A stretch of 64,000 nt of DNA from Stenotrophomonas sp. Ste86 (lineage in GTDB: Bacteria; Pseudomonadota; Gammaproteobacteria; Xanthomonadales; Xanthomonadaceae), in NCBI RefSeq assembly GCF_024519465.1, contig NZ_JALJRW010000001.1, positions 1 to 64,000 of the forward strand, read 5' to 3'. The notes beneath the pieces were generated by a model. That model was given only the letters and a program-made list of their open reading frames with translations. It was not told the origin of the DNA and did no database searches. Positions within the stretch are counted from its first letter, which is position 1, and the number at the start of each line of letters is the position of its first letter. Positions 52,988-63,104 of this stretch are shown one piece after another. The translations under genes were made by a program, and so were the position numbers.

Positions 52988-53491
52988 GGTGTTTTCCCTT
53001 GTAGACGCGAACGGGGTCCCAGCATAGGACGGCGCGGTTAAGGTGACGTCGTCAGGCAGGCGCCAGATGGCCGATGGTCCGAGGGGTAGGGCGGCGAAAG
53101 CGTGTATTTCACATACTCGCGGTACGCAGGGAGATTCGCCAGTACACCCAGCCCAGGTTGTCGCACGCCAAGGTAATGGACAGCGGGTTCACCCATTGGC
53201 AGGCAGTGCTCGCCGCTCTTCGTGCATTCCCGAAAGCCCAGCGCGAACAGCGGCTGCGTTATGTCTGCAATCCGCGAATCAACATGGCTGATCGCATGGG
53301 CTTGATGTAAGGCGGGCTGCAGCGCCTTGGGCCGTTCCCGTTGCTGCTTGCCCTTCCCGAAGCTGGACCTCGGCGCAGAGCTGAGCCACGCCCAGCGGCG
53401 CCTGGAAAATGGTGAGGCCGGCGATCTGAATCGGCTGCACACGCACGTCAAGTACAGCTTCTGATCCTGAGCCCGCACGGGGGATCCGTTA
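52988..53491. other. Intergenic region with gene debris
   Basis: About 500 bases with no intact gene. It holds the porin-like tail at 53363-53464 (listed separately). On the minus strand, 53040-53300 reads as a protein-like stretch (QPLFALGFRECTKSGEHCLP) without a proper start, possibly another remnant. Confidence 0.35.
53363..53464 (+). pseudogene. C-terminal remnant of an outer-membrane porin
   Basis: 33 codons before a stop read LDLGAELSHAQRRLENGEAG then DLNRLHTHVKYSF. The alternating polar pattern and terminal Phe after Y-S are typical of the last strands of outer-membrane barrels such as DcaP-like porins. No sensible frame continues upstream, so only the tail is left. Confidence 0.45.
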
Positions 53492-53752
53492 TCACGCTCC
53501 CGGCTTCCCCGGCGGCGGCGTGTCGCCTCGTTCATGCCAGGCCGGGAGTTCCAGCGCATGGCGTTCGAGCATGGCCTGTATACACGCACGCGCATGGTGC
53601 CTCTCCGCGTTCTCGCATTGGTCGAGAATCTCGCCACTCAGCTGTTCAAACTGCGTCCAGAATTGCGCTGGGTGGCGCACTCGCGCCACCCAGTGGTCCA
53701 GCTCGTCGGCCAGCGCATCAAGTTGCACCTGTATCTCGACGCGCACGTTCAT
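53492..53752 (-). CDS. Small protein coupled to cyclic glucan synthase, function unknown
   Basis: An 86-residue, acidic, helical protein: MNVRVEIQVQLDALADELDH, WVARVRHPAQFWTQFEQLSG, EILDQCENAERHHARACIQA, ending in a Pro-rich tail. Its ATG overlaps the stop of the giant glucan synthase gene (ATGA), so it is translated from the same mRNA. No family recognised. It could be a regulator or stabiliser of the synthase; this is inferred only from coupling. Confidence 0.65.
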   Translation of the reverse strand: MNVRVEIQVQLDALADELDHWVARVRHPAQFWTQFEQLSGEILDQCENAERHHARACIQAMLERHALELPAWHERGDTPPPGKPGA

Positions 53753-56700
53753 CCCGGAGGTGCACCCAGATCAAGCGCGACACGGTAGTAATGACCGTCG
53801 TCGCGGAGCAGGACGCTGAGGTCCGGCTGCAGGACGTCATCCACATGCAGCGTCGGCTGACCCTGCGCCGTGCGGGTCACCACGAACTCATACAGGCTGC
53901 GCCCGAAGCGGTAGCTCAGTTCGAAGGACGGCCAGTGATCGGGCAGGCACGGTTCAAGCGAAAGACGATCGCCGTCGCGACGGATGCCGAGCAGGGATTC
54001 GACCAGCAAGCGATACATCCACCCGGCCGATCCGGTGTACCACGTCCAGCCGCCTCGTCCGACGTGCGGCGACACGGCGTAGACATCGGCGGCCAACACA
54101 TAGGGTTCGACGCGGTAGGTCTGGACCGCCTCGGCGTCCAGCGTGTGGTTCAGGGGGTTGATCATGCCTGCCAGCTCCCAGGCACGCACTGCATCGCCCT
54201 GTTGGGCGAATGCCATCGCCGCCCACACCGCCGCATGGGTGTACTGGCCGCCATTCTCGCGCACGCCCGGCACGTAACCCCGAATGTAGCCGGGGTCCTC
54301 CGTGGTCTGGTCGAAGGGCGGGTCGAGGAGCTGGATCAGCTTGGCGTCCTTTCGCACCAGATGCGTGTACAGCGAATCCAGTGCTTGGCTGGCACGCTCG
54401 GGCGCGGCCACGCCTGACAGCACCGACCAGCTCTGGGAGATCGAATCAATGCGGCATTCCTGGTTCTGTGACGAGCCCAACGTGGCGCCGTTGTCGAACC
54501 AGGCGCGGCGATACCACGCCCCGTCCCAGGCATGCTGTTCCAGGTTCTGACGCAGGCGTTCGGCCTGTTCTTCGCACCATTGCGCACGGGCGGCATCGCC
54601 ACGCGCGTTGGCCAGCCCGATGAAGCGGCGAAGCGTGTCATGCAGGAAGAATCCGAGCCACACACTTTCACCGCGCTGCTGGTCGCCGACGCGGTTCATG
54701 CCATCGTTCCAATCGCCGCTCCCCATCAACGGAAGCCCACGTTCGCCCAGCAACCGGCACCCGCGTTCCAGTGCGACGACGCAGTGCGCATACAACGTGC
54801 CGCGCTGTGCCGAAAGGGTGGGCATGTCGTAGTAACCCTCCTCTTCGGCTGTCACCGCGCGCCCCTCGATGAAGCCGACCTCTTCGTCCAGCACGCTGGC
54901 GTCGCCGGTGACCTCCAGGTAGCGGCATGCGCCCTGGGGCAGCCACAGATAGTCGTCCGAGCAGCGGGTGCGCACGCCGCGACCTTGCGGCGGGTGCCAC
55001 CAGTGCATCACATCGCCTTCGGTGAACTGGTGTGCCGCGCAGAGCAGCAGGTGTTCGCGGGTCAGGTCCGGGCGCGCGTGTACGAGGGCGAGCGCATCCT
55101 GCAGCTGGTCGCGGAAGCCGAACGCGCCGCCGGACTGATAGTAGCCACTGCGTGCCAGGTAGCGGCAGCCCAGGGTCTGGTAGACCAGCCACCCATTGGC
55201 CAGTGCGTCGAACGCCGGGTCCGGCGTGCGTACCTGCACCGTGGCCAGTACGTTGCGCCAGTGGATGCGCACGGCGTCCAGCGCATCGATGGCTTCCTGA
55301 TTGCCCTGGCGGCTTCGTGCCAGCGCCAGCGTTTCCTCGCGGTCGCGCCCGGCGCCAAGGCGGAACGTGGTTTCACTGCGGTCGCCCGGCGCCAGCTCCA
55401 GCGGCACCTGGATCGCCGCGCAGGGATCCATGCCCGCACCGGCCCGTGCATCCAGACGCTCGCGACGCAACGCCGCCGGTGCGTGCAATCCGCCGTTGCG
55501 GCCGATGAACTCCAGGCGGTCACAGGTCCAGCCGCAGCCCTCGGCATCGGTGTCGAAGAAGGCCATCCGGCCGCCGAACTCGGTGCTGTAGCTGTTGCGC
55601 GCCAGCAGCGCCCCGGTCTGCGTATCGCGCTCGGTGACCACGTGCATGCGCGACTTCGGGCGCAGGTCACCCATGACCCACTCCACGTAGCCGATGGCCG
55701 ACAGCCGCCGTGGCCGGCCCGAGAGGTTGTGCAACCGCAGGACCGAGAACTTCAGTGGCGCGGTGACATCGACGAAGACCCACAACTCGCTGGCGATGCC
55801 GTCTTCGATGTGCTCGTAGACCGTGTACCCGAAGCCGTGGCGGGTACGGTACGCACCGGTTCCCCGGCAGGGCAGCGGCATCGGCGACCAGACACGGCCG
55901 GTGTCCTCATCGCGCACGTAGAAGGCTTCGCCGCCGGTATCGGACACCGGATCATTGAGCCAAGGCGTCAAGCGGAATTCGTGTGCGTTTTCGAACCAGG
56001 TATAGCCCGGTGCACTCTCGCTGACGACCGTGCCCAGACGGGCGTTCGCGATCACGTTCGCCCAGGGCGCCGGCGTCGGGGCGCCTTCGCGCACCACCAC
56101 CACGTATTCGCGGCCGTCCTCGCTGAAACTCCCGGTGCCGTTGTCGAATCGGCCGGCGCCGCGGTACGGAAGGAACGGCCACGGGTCGTCCACCTCTTCG
56201 TCGTGCTCAACGCCCGGGGGCAGTCCGGGTTCGGGTCCCGGGTCGGCGATGACGGGCAGCCCGGGCGTCGCGTCCATCGCCAGTGCCAGCTCCTGCTGCT
56301 CCGCCTGCGGCACCAGAGCCGGAATCCGTCGCACAGGCAGCGGCTGGCGCCCCACCTGCGCCGCCAGCGTGCCGTCCTCGTCGCTGAGCACCACCCGTGC
56401 CACCGCCTGCAGCAGAACGCGGTCCTCGTGGCTCATGTTCTGCACCGGCCGCACGAAAATGCCGCCGGGGCGATCGAGCAGGCCCGTCTCCGAACTGGCG
56501 GCCACCATCCCCAGGATCTGGTCCTGCAGTTCCTGTCGATAACCGGCCTTGCTGTCGTTCCAGATCACCAGGTCGGTGTTGAGTCCCTTCTGGCGCCAAT
56601 ACGCGTGCGCCTGCACCAGCTGCCTGACCAGTTCCACGTTCTCCGCGTCGGTGACCTTGAGCAGGACGATGGGCAGGTCGCCCGAGATGGCATGGCCCCA

Positions 56701-59700
56701 CAGCCCGGATTGCCCTCGCTGGTTCTGCTGCAGGACGGCGTCGCCCGCGCGCAGCAGCGGATTGGCATACAGCACGTGGCTGGCCAGGCGCTCGTACAGC
56801 GAGGCCTCGGCCTGGCTGGCATTGATCTGCCGGCGCACCACCTGGCTGTGTGTCCAGGACAGGTCGAAGACACGGTCCGCCAGGCGGCGATCACGGTACT
56901 TGTCGACCATCGCCTCGCAACCGACGCGGTCGGCGCCGATGCCATACACCATGTCCAGCTGCACGGTCTGCTCGGGCTCCAGCACCACCCGCACGCGGAT
57001 GGCCACGATCGGGTCGAGCACCGAGCCGTCCGTGCCCGAGAGCTCGGTGTCGGTGGTCAACGCCTGCGGCGTCCGTGGCGTGTTGCCACGGCCCAGGAAG
57101 CGCGCACGGTCGGTTTCGTAGGAAATCGACGCGACCTCGGCGTCATGCACCGCGACCAGATGGAACATCCACGGTGGGACTTCGTCGTGCGAACGGGGCC
57201 GGCGCGTGCAGAGCACGGCCTGCTTGGCTGCCAGGATCTCGCTCTGCACGAAGAGGTTGCTGAAGGCCGGATGCGCGTCGTCCGACGCTGCGGGCGCAAG
57301 CACCACTTCGGCATAGGTGGTGATCTCCACCGTGCGCTGGCGACGGCCGCGGTTGGTCAGGCGCAGGCGCCTGAGCTCGATGTCGTCCTCGGCGGAAATG
57401 GCGACCTGCAGATGGCTCTCGCAGCCGCGGCGCGCACCGCGGAACTCTGCCTTGGCGTCGGAGAAGATCGCCTCGTAATGGTCCAGCGCCACGCAGGTGG
57501 GCTGGTAGGCGGCGGACCAGAACTCGCCGCTGTCCACGTCGCGCACGTAGCAGAACGTGCCCCAGGCATCGGTGGTGCCGTCTTCGCGCCAGCGGGTGAG
57601 CGACAGGTCGCCGTGGCGGCTGTAGCCGCCGCCGGCATGGGTCAGCATGCCGTGGTAGCGCCCGTTGGAGAGCAGCTGCACTTCCGGGCGCGGGCCACCC
57701 GGGTCGCGCAGGACGCGCAGGGAGGTCTCGTGCTCGGCCATGGCCGAATGCTCGCCCAGCGCTTCGACCTCATGCGGATGGAATACGCCGATGCGCGGGA
57801 TGCGTTCCTGCAGCAGCAGCAAGGTGGCCTGGAACTCGGTATCGGCAACAAAACGGCGCTGCATCGGCTGGTCGCGCAACAGGTAATCCAGCGACAGCAG
57901 GCCCATGCCCTGGTGGTGGGCCATGAACGAACGCAACAGAACGTGATCCTGTCCCGGCGGTACCCGGGCGGGGGTGTAGTCGATCGCTTCGTACATGCCA
58001 AAGCGCCCGGAGAACCCCAACCCTTCGAGGGCCTGGAGGTTCTGGCACGCCGCTTCCGGCGCAACCATCAGCGCCATCATGCTGGCATAGGGGGCAATGA
58101 CCCGATCCTGGCCGAGGCCGCGCTTGAGACCCAACCCAGGTACACCGAACGCGCGGTACTGGTAGTTCAGGCGGGCATCGACGGCGTTATAGCCGGACTC
58201 GGACACGCCCCACGGCAGGTTCAAGGTGCGGCCGTAGACGATCTGCGCCTCGACCGCATGTCGCGCGGTCTGGTCGAGCAGCGTATCGGGATAGCTGGGC
58301 ATCACCAGCTGCGGCATGAGGTACTCGAACATCGAGCCACTCCATGACAACAACGTCGGCGTGCCGTTGACCTCGGTGAGCATCCGGCCAAGCGCGAACC
58401 AGCTCTCCTGTGACAACTGGCCCTGGGCGATGGCGACGAAGGCGCACAGCCGCGCTTCGGACGCCAGCAGATCGTAGAAGCTGTTGTCCAGGCGATGGTC
58501 GTCGACGTTGTAGCCGATCGAGAGCAGGTTGCGGGTACGGTAGAACAGGAACCCGTACTCCATCAGCGAGAACTGCCCGGCGCGGTGCGCCAGCGCCTGC
58601 AGCTGCTCGATGCGCGCGCGCGCGTCCGCACCGGCGGAACCGGGCAGGGCGGCCAGCTGGCGCAGGCTGGTTACCGGCGCCTCGTCGTCCGCGCCGGCAT
58701 CGGCAGGGAGGTCGGCAAGTGTCGCGTGGGCGGCATGGCATTCGGCAGCGAACAGGGCAGGCCAGTGCAGCGCACCTTCCTCGGGCGACGCCGGTGCCGG
58801 CCAGTGCGCCAGCATGGCGTCGGCCAGACCGGCCAGCTCCTGCAACCGGGCGAGCAGCTGCGTCGTCCCACGCGGGTGGTCGGTACGCGTTGCCGCCAGG
58901 CGCTGGCGAAGGTGGTTGAGCGCCTCGCTCAGTAGTGCGTCAGCGGGGCGATGGCGCTGCCGTTCCTCTTCCAGTACGCCGAGCGTATCGGCCAGGCCAT
59001 CGAAGGTGTGTGGCGCCAGCACCGGCGCGTCCACCAGCGCGAGCAGGCCTTGGCGCAGCGTCAGCAGGTGGCCTGCCAGGTTGCCGCTGTCCACGGTGGA
59101 GACGTAGCGCGGCTGCAGCGGCGCCAGGGTTTCGGTGTCGTACCAGTTCAGGAAGTGGCCGCGATGGCGCGGCAGCTGGTCCAGCGTATCGAAGGTGAGG
59201 GCGGTACGTTCCGCGACCGCGCCCAGCTGGAGCCAGCCGAAATCCCACGCGGACAGATTGGCCAGCAGTGACAGGCCGATGTTGGTCGGCGAGGTGCGCC
59301 GCGCCACCACCAGCGTCGGGTGTTCCTGGATGTTGTCCGGCGGCAGCCAATGATCCTGCTCGCGCACCCACGCCTGGAAGAACGACCAGGTGCGCCGCGC
59401 CAGCCGGCCCAGGAACGCCCGCTGGGTCACCGACAGCTCGGCCACGCTTGCGGCCGGCGGCCGGCCCAGCCACGCCATCAACGCGGGCGCGAAGGTCCAC
59501 GCCAACAGCAGGGGCAGGGCGACAGGCAGTGCCTGCGGCGCCACGCTGGTCACGACCGCTGCCAGCGCAACCGCCAGCACCGACGCGGGCGCCATCACCC
59601 GCCATTCCGCGCCGCGGTCGCTGCCGAGGCGGCGCTCGACTTCGCTGGAGGGGTTCCATTGCAGCAGATGGCGGCGGGTGATGGTCATGCGCCAGAGCGT

Positions 59701-62460
59701 GCGCAGCACCGCGCCACCGGCCAGCAACGCTTCGTAGGGCAGACACGCGACCTGAGTGGCCGCGCGCAGCAACGACTGCAGCGTGCCGCGCCCGACCATG
59801 ATGTAGTGCGCTTCCAGCGGGGTGTCGTCCGGAACACTCAGCGCATCGCGCAGCATGCCGATCAGCGGCGGCGCGAACCACAGGGCCAGCACCCATGCCG
59901 TCCACGCAGCCGGGCTTTCGGCATACAGCCAACCCGCCACCAGCAAGGCCAAGGCAGCGATCGGCACCAGGCTCCGGCGCAGGTTGTCCAGCAACTTGCC
60001 GCGCGACAGCAGGCTGAGGGGGTTGCGTTCCCACCCCGATCCCGGGCGCGGTGTCCACGGCATCAACCAGGGCAACAGCTGCCAGTCGCCGCGGATCCAG
60101 CGCGCACGGCGCTTGGCATCGGCGGCGTAGCGTTCGGGATAGTCCTCGTACAGGCGCACGTCGCTGACCAGGCCGGCGCGTGCATAGCAGCCTTCCAGCA
60201 GGTCGTGGCTGAGGATGCGGTTCTCGGGCAGGCGGCCCTCGAGCGCATGCTCGAACGCTTCGACGTCATAGATCCCCTTGCCCACGAACGAGCCTTCGTC
60301 GAACAGGTCCTGGTAGACATCCGAGACCATGCGCGAGTACGGATCGATGCCGGGCTCGCTGCCGAACATCCGGGCAAACCGCGAGGTGCGGCGCGTGCCC
60401 AGACTGGTGCCGACGCTGGGCTGCAGGATGCCGTAGCCCTCCACCACGCGTTGCAGCGCCGGATCGAAGCGCGGGCGGTTGAGCGGGTGCGCCAACGTGG
60501 CGACGAAGGCGCGTGCGGCATCCCGCGGAAGCTGCGTGTCCGAATCCAGGGTGATGACGTAGCGGACGCCGACCAAGGCAGCCGTGTCACCGACGGTGCG
60601 CATGAACGCGGCAGCATCGCCCTGGCGGAGCAGGGCGTTGAGCGCTGCCAGCTTGCCGCGCTTGCGCTCGTGTCCCATCCACACCGCTTCGCCCGGGTTC
60701 CATTGCCTGGCACGGTGCAGCAGGTAGAAGCGATCGCCGCGCTCGGCCGCATAGCGACTGTTCAATTCCTCGATCCGCTCCACGGCATGCGCGAGCAGGC
60801 TGTCGTCCGTCGGCGTCTCGGCGGCCGCGGCGTCGAGGAAGTCCGTCAGCAGCACAAAGCGCAGCTGGGGGTCGCGGTTGGCCAGGAAGCGGACCTCCAG
60901 CGCCTCGGTCAGGACATCGATGCCCTCGATACTGGACAGCATCGAGGGGACCGCGACCACGGTGGAGCAGGCGGCCGGGATCCCTTCGCTGAAATCGAGC
61001 TTGGGCAGGGGCCGGGGCGTGACCAGTACCGTCGCCGTCCAGTTCACCAGGACGATGCCCAGCTCGCTGAACACCAGCAGCCCGAACAGCGCGGCCAGCC
61101 AGACGGGTACCGCGCCATTGCCCGATGCCAGCAGGCCAGCGGTGGCCACCATCGCCAGCAGGGCAATCGGCAGCAGGTATTGGGCAAGTGGCACGCGGTG
61201 CGCCAGCCGCCGTGCCTTGCGGTTGCGCGGTGCAGCCTCGGCCACCGTGTCTACGGTGGTTTTCACGCCTTCGCCGACGAGCCAATAGCCTACGTGCGAA
61301 CGTGGCCCATCGAGCGGCTCAGCTGCTCGTGCCAGGTCCAGCGCGATGGTCGCAACGCGCTCTTCGGCGACGCGGCTACCGCGCGCAATCTTCTCTACGA
61401 CATGGCGATAGGCGTCACGGGTGCCGAAATCCATCTGCGGATAGACGGCCATCGGGTCTTCCCGCAGCCGCTGCTCGACCACACTCATGTCTTCGACAAA
61501 GGTGCGCCAATCCATGGTGGAGAGGAAGCGCAGGCTGCCGATGCTGTTGCCGATGGAGACCTGATCGGCCGCCTGCTGCTGGCCCTCGGCGGCGACCAGT
61601 TCGTCGATGCGCTGCCCAGCCGCGGCGGCCCACTGTTCCAGCCAGGCGATCGGCATGGCCCACGCGCCGCCGCGCCCCTGCAGCGACCGGGTCAGCTCAG
61701 CGATGAACGCGCCGGTCAAGGGCGGCTCGGAGCGTGCCATGTCGGCCACCACGAGGACGACATCGGTCGGGGTATCGGACGCCGCGCGATTGAGGCTGTC
61801 CGCCCATTGGGCAGCCAGGCCACGGTCCGTCCCGTCGCGCATCACCCGCGCCGCCATGCGCCGCAGATTCTCCAGCAGGGCCAGGCGCAGCATGATCGGA
61901 ACGGCCCACAGTTCGCCCAGGCTCAGTGGCGCGAGCGACTGGTACGAGGCGATGAAGCGGCCCAGCGTATCGCCGTCAATGCGGCCATCGCCATGCGCGA
62001 TGGCCTGCATCGACAGCTCATACACCCGCGGCAACCCGGCCGAGGGGCCGGCGACAAGGGAAGGCAACTGCCGGCTGTAGCCGCGCGGCAGGTGACGTCG
62101 CGCGGTCTGGATCTGTTCTTCGATCAGGTAGTAGTTGTCGAGCAGCCATTCCCCGGCCGGGGTCACCGGCCGCTGTTCGCGTACTACGTTGCTGAGCAGC
62201 GTGTTGGCGTCTTCCAGGACACGCTCGTTGGCTTGCAGGCGATCGAGCAGGCGCTCTGCGCCAGGTCGCATCCGCACCCGATGCTGGCGCGCAAGGGCGC
62301 GGCCGTACACCTCCATCTGTTCAACGCTGTACAGCGCGGCGCGCAGGGGGCCCTCGGCGGCCTCGATGGCCGGTGCCGAGGCCTGGCGCTCACGCCAGCG
62401 CCAACGGACAAGACGACGCAGGCGGAGCCAACGACCAAAAAGACGGCGAAAATGGGGCAT
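53749..62460 (-). CDS. ndvB: Cyclic beta-1,2-glucan synthase
   Basis: A 2903-residue inner-membrane enzyme of the NdvB/Cgs family, which makes cyclic beta-1,2-glucan for the periplasm. The N-terminal 400 residues (YYLIEEQIQTARRHLPRGYS, SLGELWAVPIMLRLALLENL) match the family start. Membrane segments lie around 430-475 and 815-1000. The GT84 glycosyltransferase core lies between them, with YVITLDSDTQLPRDAA (DxD) and LRFVLLTDFLDA. A glucoamylase-like domain follows (about 1050-1550; YGFLFYRTRNLLSIGYNVDD). The C-terminal half is GH94-type, with two beta-sandwich parts and the catalytic Asp in GSGDWNDGMNRVG, used to control glucan length by phosphorolysis. Length is normal for the family. In Xanthomonas this glucan affects osmotic adaptation and virulence. 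Confidence 0.95.
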   Translation of the reverse strand: MPHFRRLFGRWLRLRRLVRWRWRERQASAPAIEAAEGPLRAALYSVEQMEVYGRALARQHRVRMRPGAERLLDRLQANERVLEDANTLLSNVVREQRPVTPAGEWLLDNYYLIEEQIQTARRHLPRGYSRQLPSLVAGPSAGLPRVYELSMQAIAHGDGRIDGDTLGRFIASYQSLAPLSLGELWAVPIMLRLALLENLRRMAARVMRDGTDRGLAAQWADSLNRAASDTPTDVVLVVADMARSEPPLTGAFIAELTRSLQGRGGAWAMPIAWLEQWAAAAGQRIDELVAAEGQQQAADQVSIGNSIGSLRFLSTMDWRTFVEDMSVVEQRLREDPMAVYPQMDFGTRDAYRHVVEKIARGSRVAEERVATIALDLARAAEPLDGPRSHVGYWLVGEGVKTTVDTVAEAAPRNRKARRLAHRVPLAQYLLPIALLAMVATAGLLASGNGAVPVWLAALFGLLVFSELGIVLVNWTATVLVTPRPLPKLDFSEGIPAACSTVVAVPSMLSSIEGIDVLTEALEVRFLANRDPQLRFVLLTDFLDAAAAETPTDDSLLAHAVERIEELNSRYAAERGDRFYLLHRARQWNPGEAVWMGHERKRGKLAALNALLRQGDAAAFMRTVGDTAALVGVRYVITLDSDTQLPRDAARAFVATLAHPLNRPRFDPALQRVVEGYGILQPSVGTSLGTRRTSRFARMFGSEPGIDPYSRMVSDVYQDLFDEGSFVGKGIYDVEAFEHALEGRLPENRILSHDLLEGCYARAGLVSDVRLYEDYPERYAADAKRRARWIRGDWQLLPWLMPWTPRPGSGWERNPLSLLSRGKLLDNLRRSLVPIAALALLVAGWLYAESPAAWTAWVLALWFAPPLIGMLRDALSVPDDTPLEAHYIMVGRGTLQSLLRAATQVACLPYEALLAGGAVLRTLWRMTITRRHLLQWNPSSEVERRLGSDRGAEWRVMAPASVLAVALAAVVTSVAPQALPVALPLLLAWTFAPALMAWLGRPPAASVAELSVTQRAFLGRLARRTWSFFQAWVREQDHWLPPDNIQEHPTLVVARRTSPTNIGLSLLANLSAWDFGWLQLGAVAERTALTFDTLDQLPRHRGHFLNWYDTETLAPLQPRYVSTVDSGNLAGHLLTLRQGLLALVDAPVLAPHTFDGLADTLGVLEEERQRHRPADALLSEALNHLRQRLAATRTDHPRGTTQLLARLQELAGLADAMLAHWPAPASPEEGALHWPALFAAECHAAHATLADLPADAGADDEAPVTSLRQLAALPGSAGADARARIEQLQALAHRAGQFSLMEYGFLFYRTRNLLSIGYNVDDHRLDNSFYDLLASEARLCAFVAIAQGQLSQESWFALGRMLTEVNGTPTLLSWSGSMFEYLMPQLVMPSYPDTLLDQTARHAVEAQIVYGRTLNLPWGVSESGYNAVDARLNYQYRAFGVPGLGLKRGLGQDRVIAPYASMMALMVAPEAACQNLQALEGLGFSGRFGMYEAIDYTPARVPPGQDHVLLRSFMAHHQGMGLLSLDYLLRDQPMQRRFVADTEFQATLLLLQERIPRIGVFHPHEVEALGEHSAMAEHETSLRVLRDPGGPRPEVQLLSNGRYHGMLTHAGGGYSRHGDLSLTRWREDGTTDAWGTFCYVRDVDSGEFWSAAYQPTCVALDHYEAIFSDAKAEFRGARRGCESHLQVAISAEDDIELRRLRLTNRGRRQRTVEITTYAEVVLAPAASDDAHPAFSNLFVQSEILAAKQAVLCTRRPRSHDEVPPWMFHLVAVHDAEVASISYETDRARFLGRGNTPRTPQALTTDTELSGTDGSVLDPIVAIRVRVVLEPEQTVQLDMVYGIGADRVGCEAMVDKYRDRRLADRVFDLSWTHSQVVRRQINASQAEASLYERLASHVLYANPLLRAGDAVLQQNQRGQSGLWGHAISGDLPIVLLKVTDAENVELVRQLVQAHAYWRQKGLNTDLVIWNDSKAGYRQELQDQILGMVAASSETGLLDRPGGIFVRPVQNMSHEDRVLLQAVARVVLSDEDGTLAAQVGRQPLPVRRIPALVPQAEQQELALAMDATPGLPVIADPGPEPGLPPGVEHDEEVDDPWPFLPYRGAGRFDNGTGSFSEDGREYVVVVREGAPTPAPWANVIANARLGTVVSESAPGYTWFENAHEFRLTPWLNDPVSDTGGEAFYVRDEDTGRVWSPMPLPCRGTGAYRTRHGFGYTVYEHIEDGIASELWVFVDVTAPLKFSVLRLHNLSGRPRRLSAIGYVEWVMGDLRPKSRMHVVTERDTQTGALLARNSYSTEFGGRMAFFDTDAEGCGWTCDRLEFIGRNGGLHAPAALRRERLDARAGAGMDPCAAIQVPLELAPGDRSETTFRLGAGRDREETLALARSRQGNQEAIDALDAVRIHWRNVLATVQVRTPDPAFDALANGWLVYQTLGCRYLARSGYYQSGGAFGFRDQLQDALALVHARPDLTREHLLLCAAHQFTEGDVMHWWHPPQGRGVRTRCSDDYLWLPQGACRYLEVTGDASVLDEEVGFIEGRAVTAEEEGYYDMPTLSAQRGTLYAHCVVALERGCRLLGERGLPLMGSGDWNDGMNRVGDQQRGESVWLGFFLHDTLRRFIGLANARGDAARAQWCEEQAERLRQNLEQHAWDGAWYRRAWFDNGATLGSSQNQECRIDSISQSWSVLSGVAAPERASQALDSLYTHLVRKDAKLIQLLDPPFDQTTEDPGYIRGYVPGVRENGGQYTHAAVWAAMAFAQQGDAVRAWELAGMINPLNHTLDAEAVQTYRVEPYVLAADVYAVSPHVGRGGWTWYTGSAGWMYRLLVESLLGIRRDGDRLSLEPCLPDHWPSFELSYRFGRSLYEFVVTRTAQGQPTLHVDDVLQPDLSVLLRDDGHYYRVALDLGAPPG

Positions 62461-62565
62461 GGTTTACCGAGGGGGGCAGGTCGTGGCCTTCATAGTTGCA
62501 TTCGGGGCGGCGTGGTAACTGTGAAGGCCGCGAGAGCGAGCGGCCCGGATGGTCACAACGCAACC

Positions 62566-62655
62566 TCAGGCGGTCGGGACAGTGCCGCCGTCGATCGTGT
62601 ACTCCGACCCGGAGATGAACGCCGCACGCGGCAAGACTAGGAATGCAATCAGACA
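62566..62655 (-). pseudogene. C-terminal remnant of an SDR oxidoreductase
   Basis: About 30 codons on the minus strand read [20 protein letters not shown] then DGGTVPTA before TGA. '[12 protein letters not shown]' is the standard end of classical short-chain dehydrogenases. The N-terminal part is missing, and the sequence to the right belongs to a LysR remnant on the opposite strand. Confidence 0.7.
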
Positions 62656-62887
62656 GGACATCATCGTGCCCGCAGCGTCGCAGGGGCTGGTAATCCTGTA
62701 TGCCTATAACGACGATGACATCGCCGAGGCACTGCGCGATGGCCGGCTGCGGCGCGTACTGGCGGACTGGTCGCCTACGGCCCCTGGCCTTTGTTTGTAC
62801 TACTCCAGCCGACGGCACATGCTGCCGTCGTTACGTGCCTTCATCGACTGCATGCTGGATCGCGACCTGGGCGGTGAAGCGGGTTGA
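62649..62887 (+). pseudogene. C-terminal remnant of a LysR-family regulator
   Basis: About 79 codons ending in [43 protein letters not shown] and GLCLYYSSRRHMLPSLRAFI match the last part of a LysR effector-binding domain. The helix-turn-helix and most of the sensor domain are absent. An ATG-initiated frame from 62549 reads through the antisense SDR debris, so it is not a real N-terminus. Confidence 0.75.
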
Positions 62888-63104
62888 TCGGGGCGAAGTG
62901 GTCGATCAGCGGCAGGTTGGGAGGCTGCCCTCCCCAAATGACCCGCTTTTCGTCCGAGTGCGGGCACGGGATAGGGCGGGCGATTAGGGATGTTTATCGG
63001 GGGTGGGTGGATTTTCGACCCACAGCGGACATCGCTGCGGGCGCGCCGAGTCCGCATACCTCGCCCGTCGGTGTACTGACGTAGTAGTGTTGCCTAACTG
63101 ACAA

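Noticed and set aside
53038..53637. 199-codon minus-strand frame downstream of the glucan synthase
   Set aside because: Its start lies inside the coupled 86-residue gene in another frame; only a short part looks protein-like, so at best it is debris.
54532..58347. 1271-codon plus-strand frame opposite the glucan synthase
   Set aside because: It is a GC-driven mirror frame; the minus strand encodes the complete GT84/GH94 enzyme.
59320..62640. 1106-codon plus-strand frame opposite the glucan synthase N-terminus
   Set aside because: It is a mirror frame rich in Arg, Gln and His without domains.
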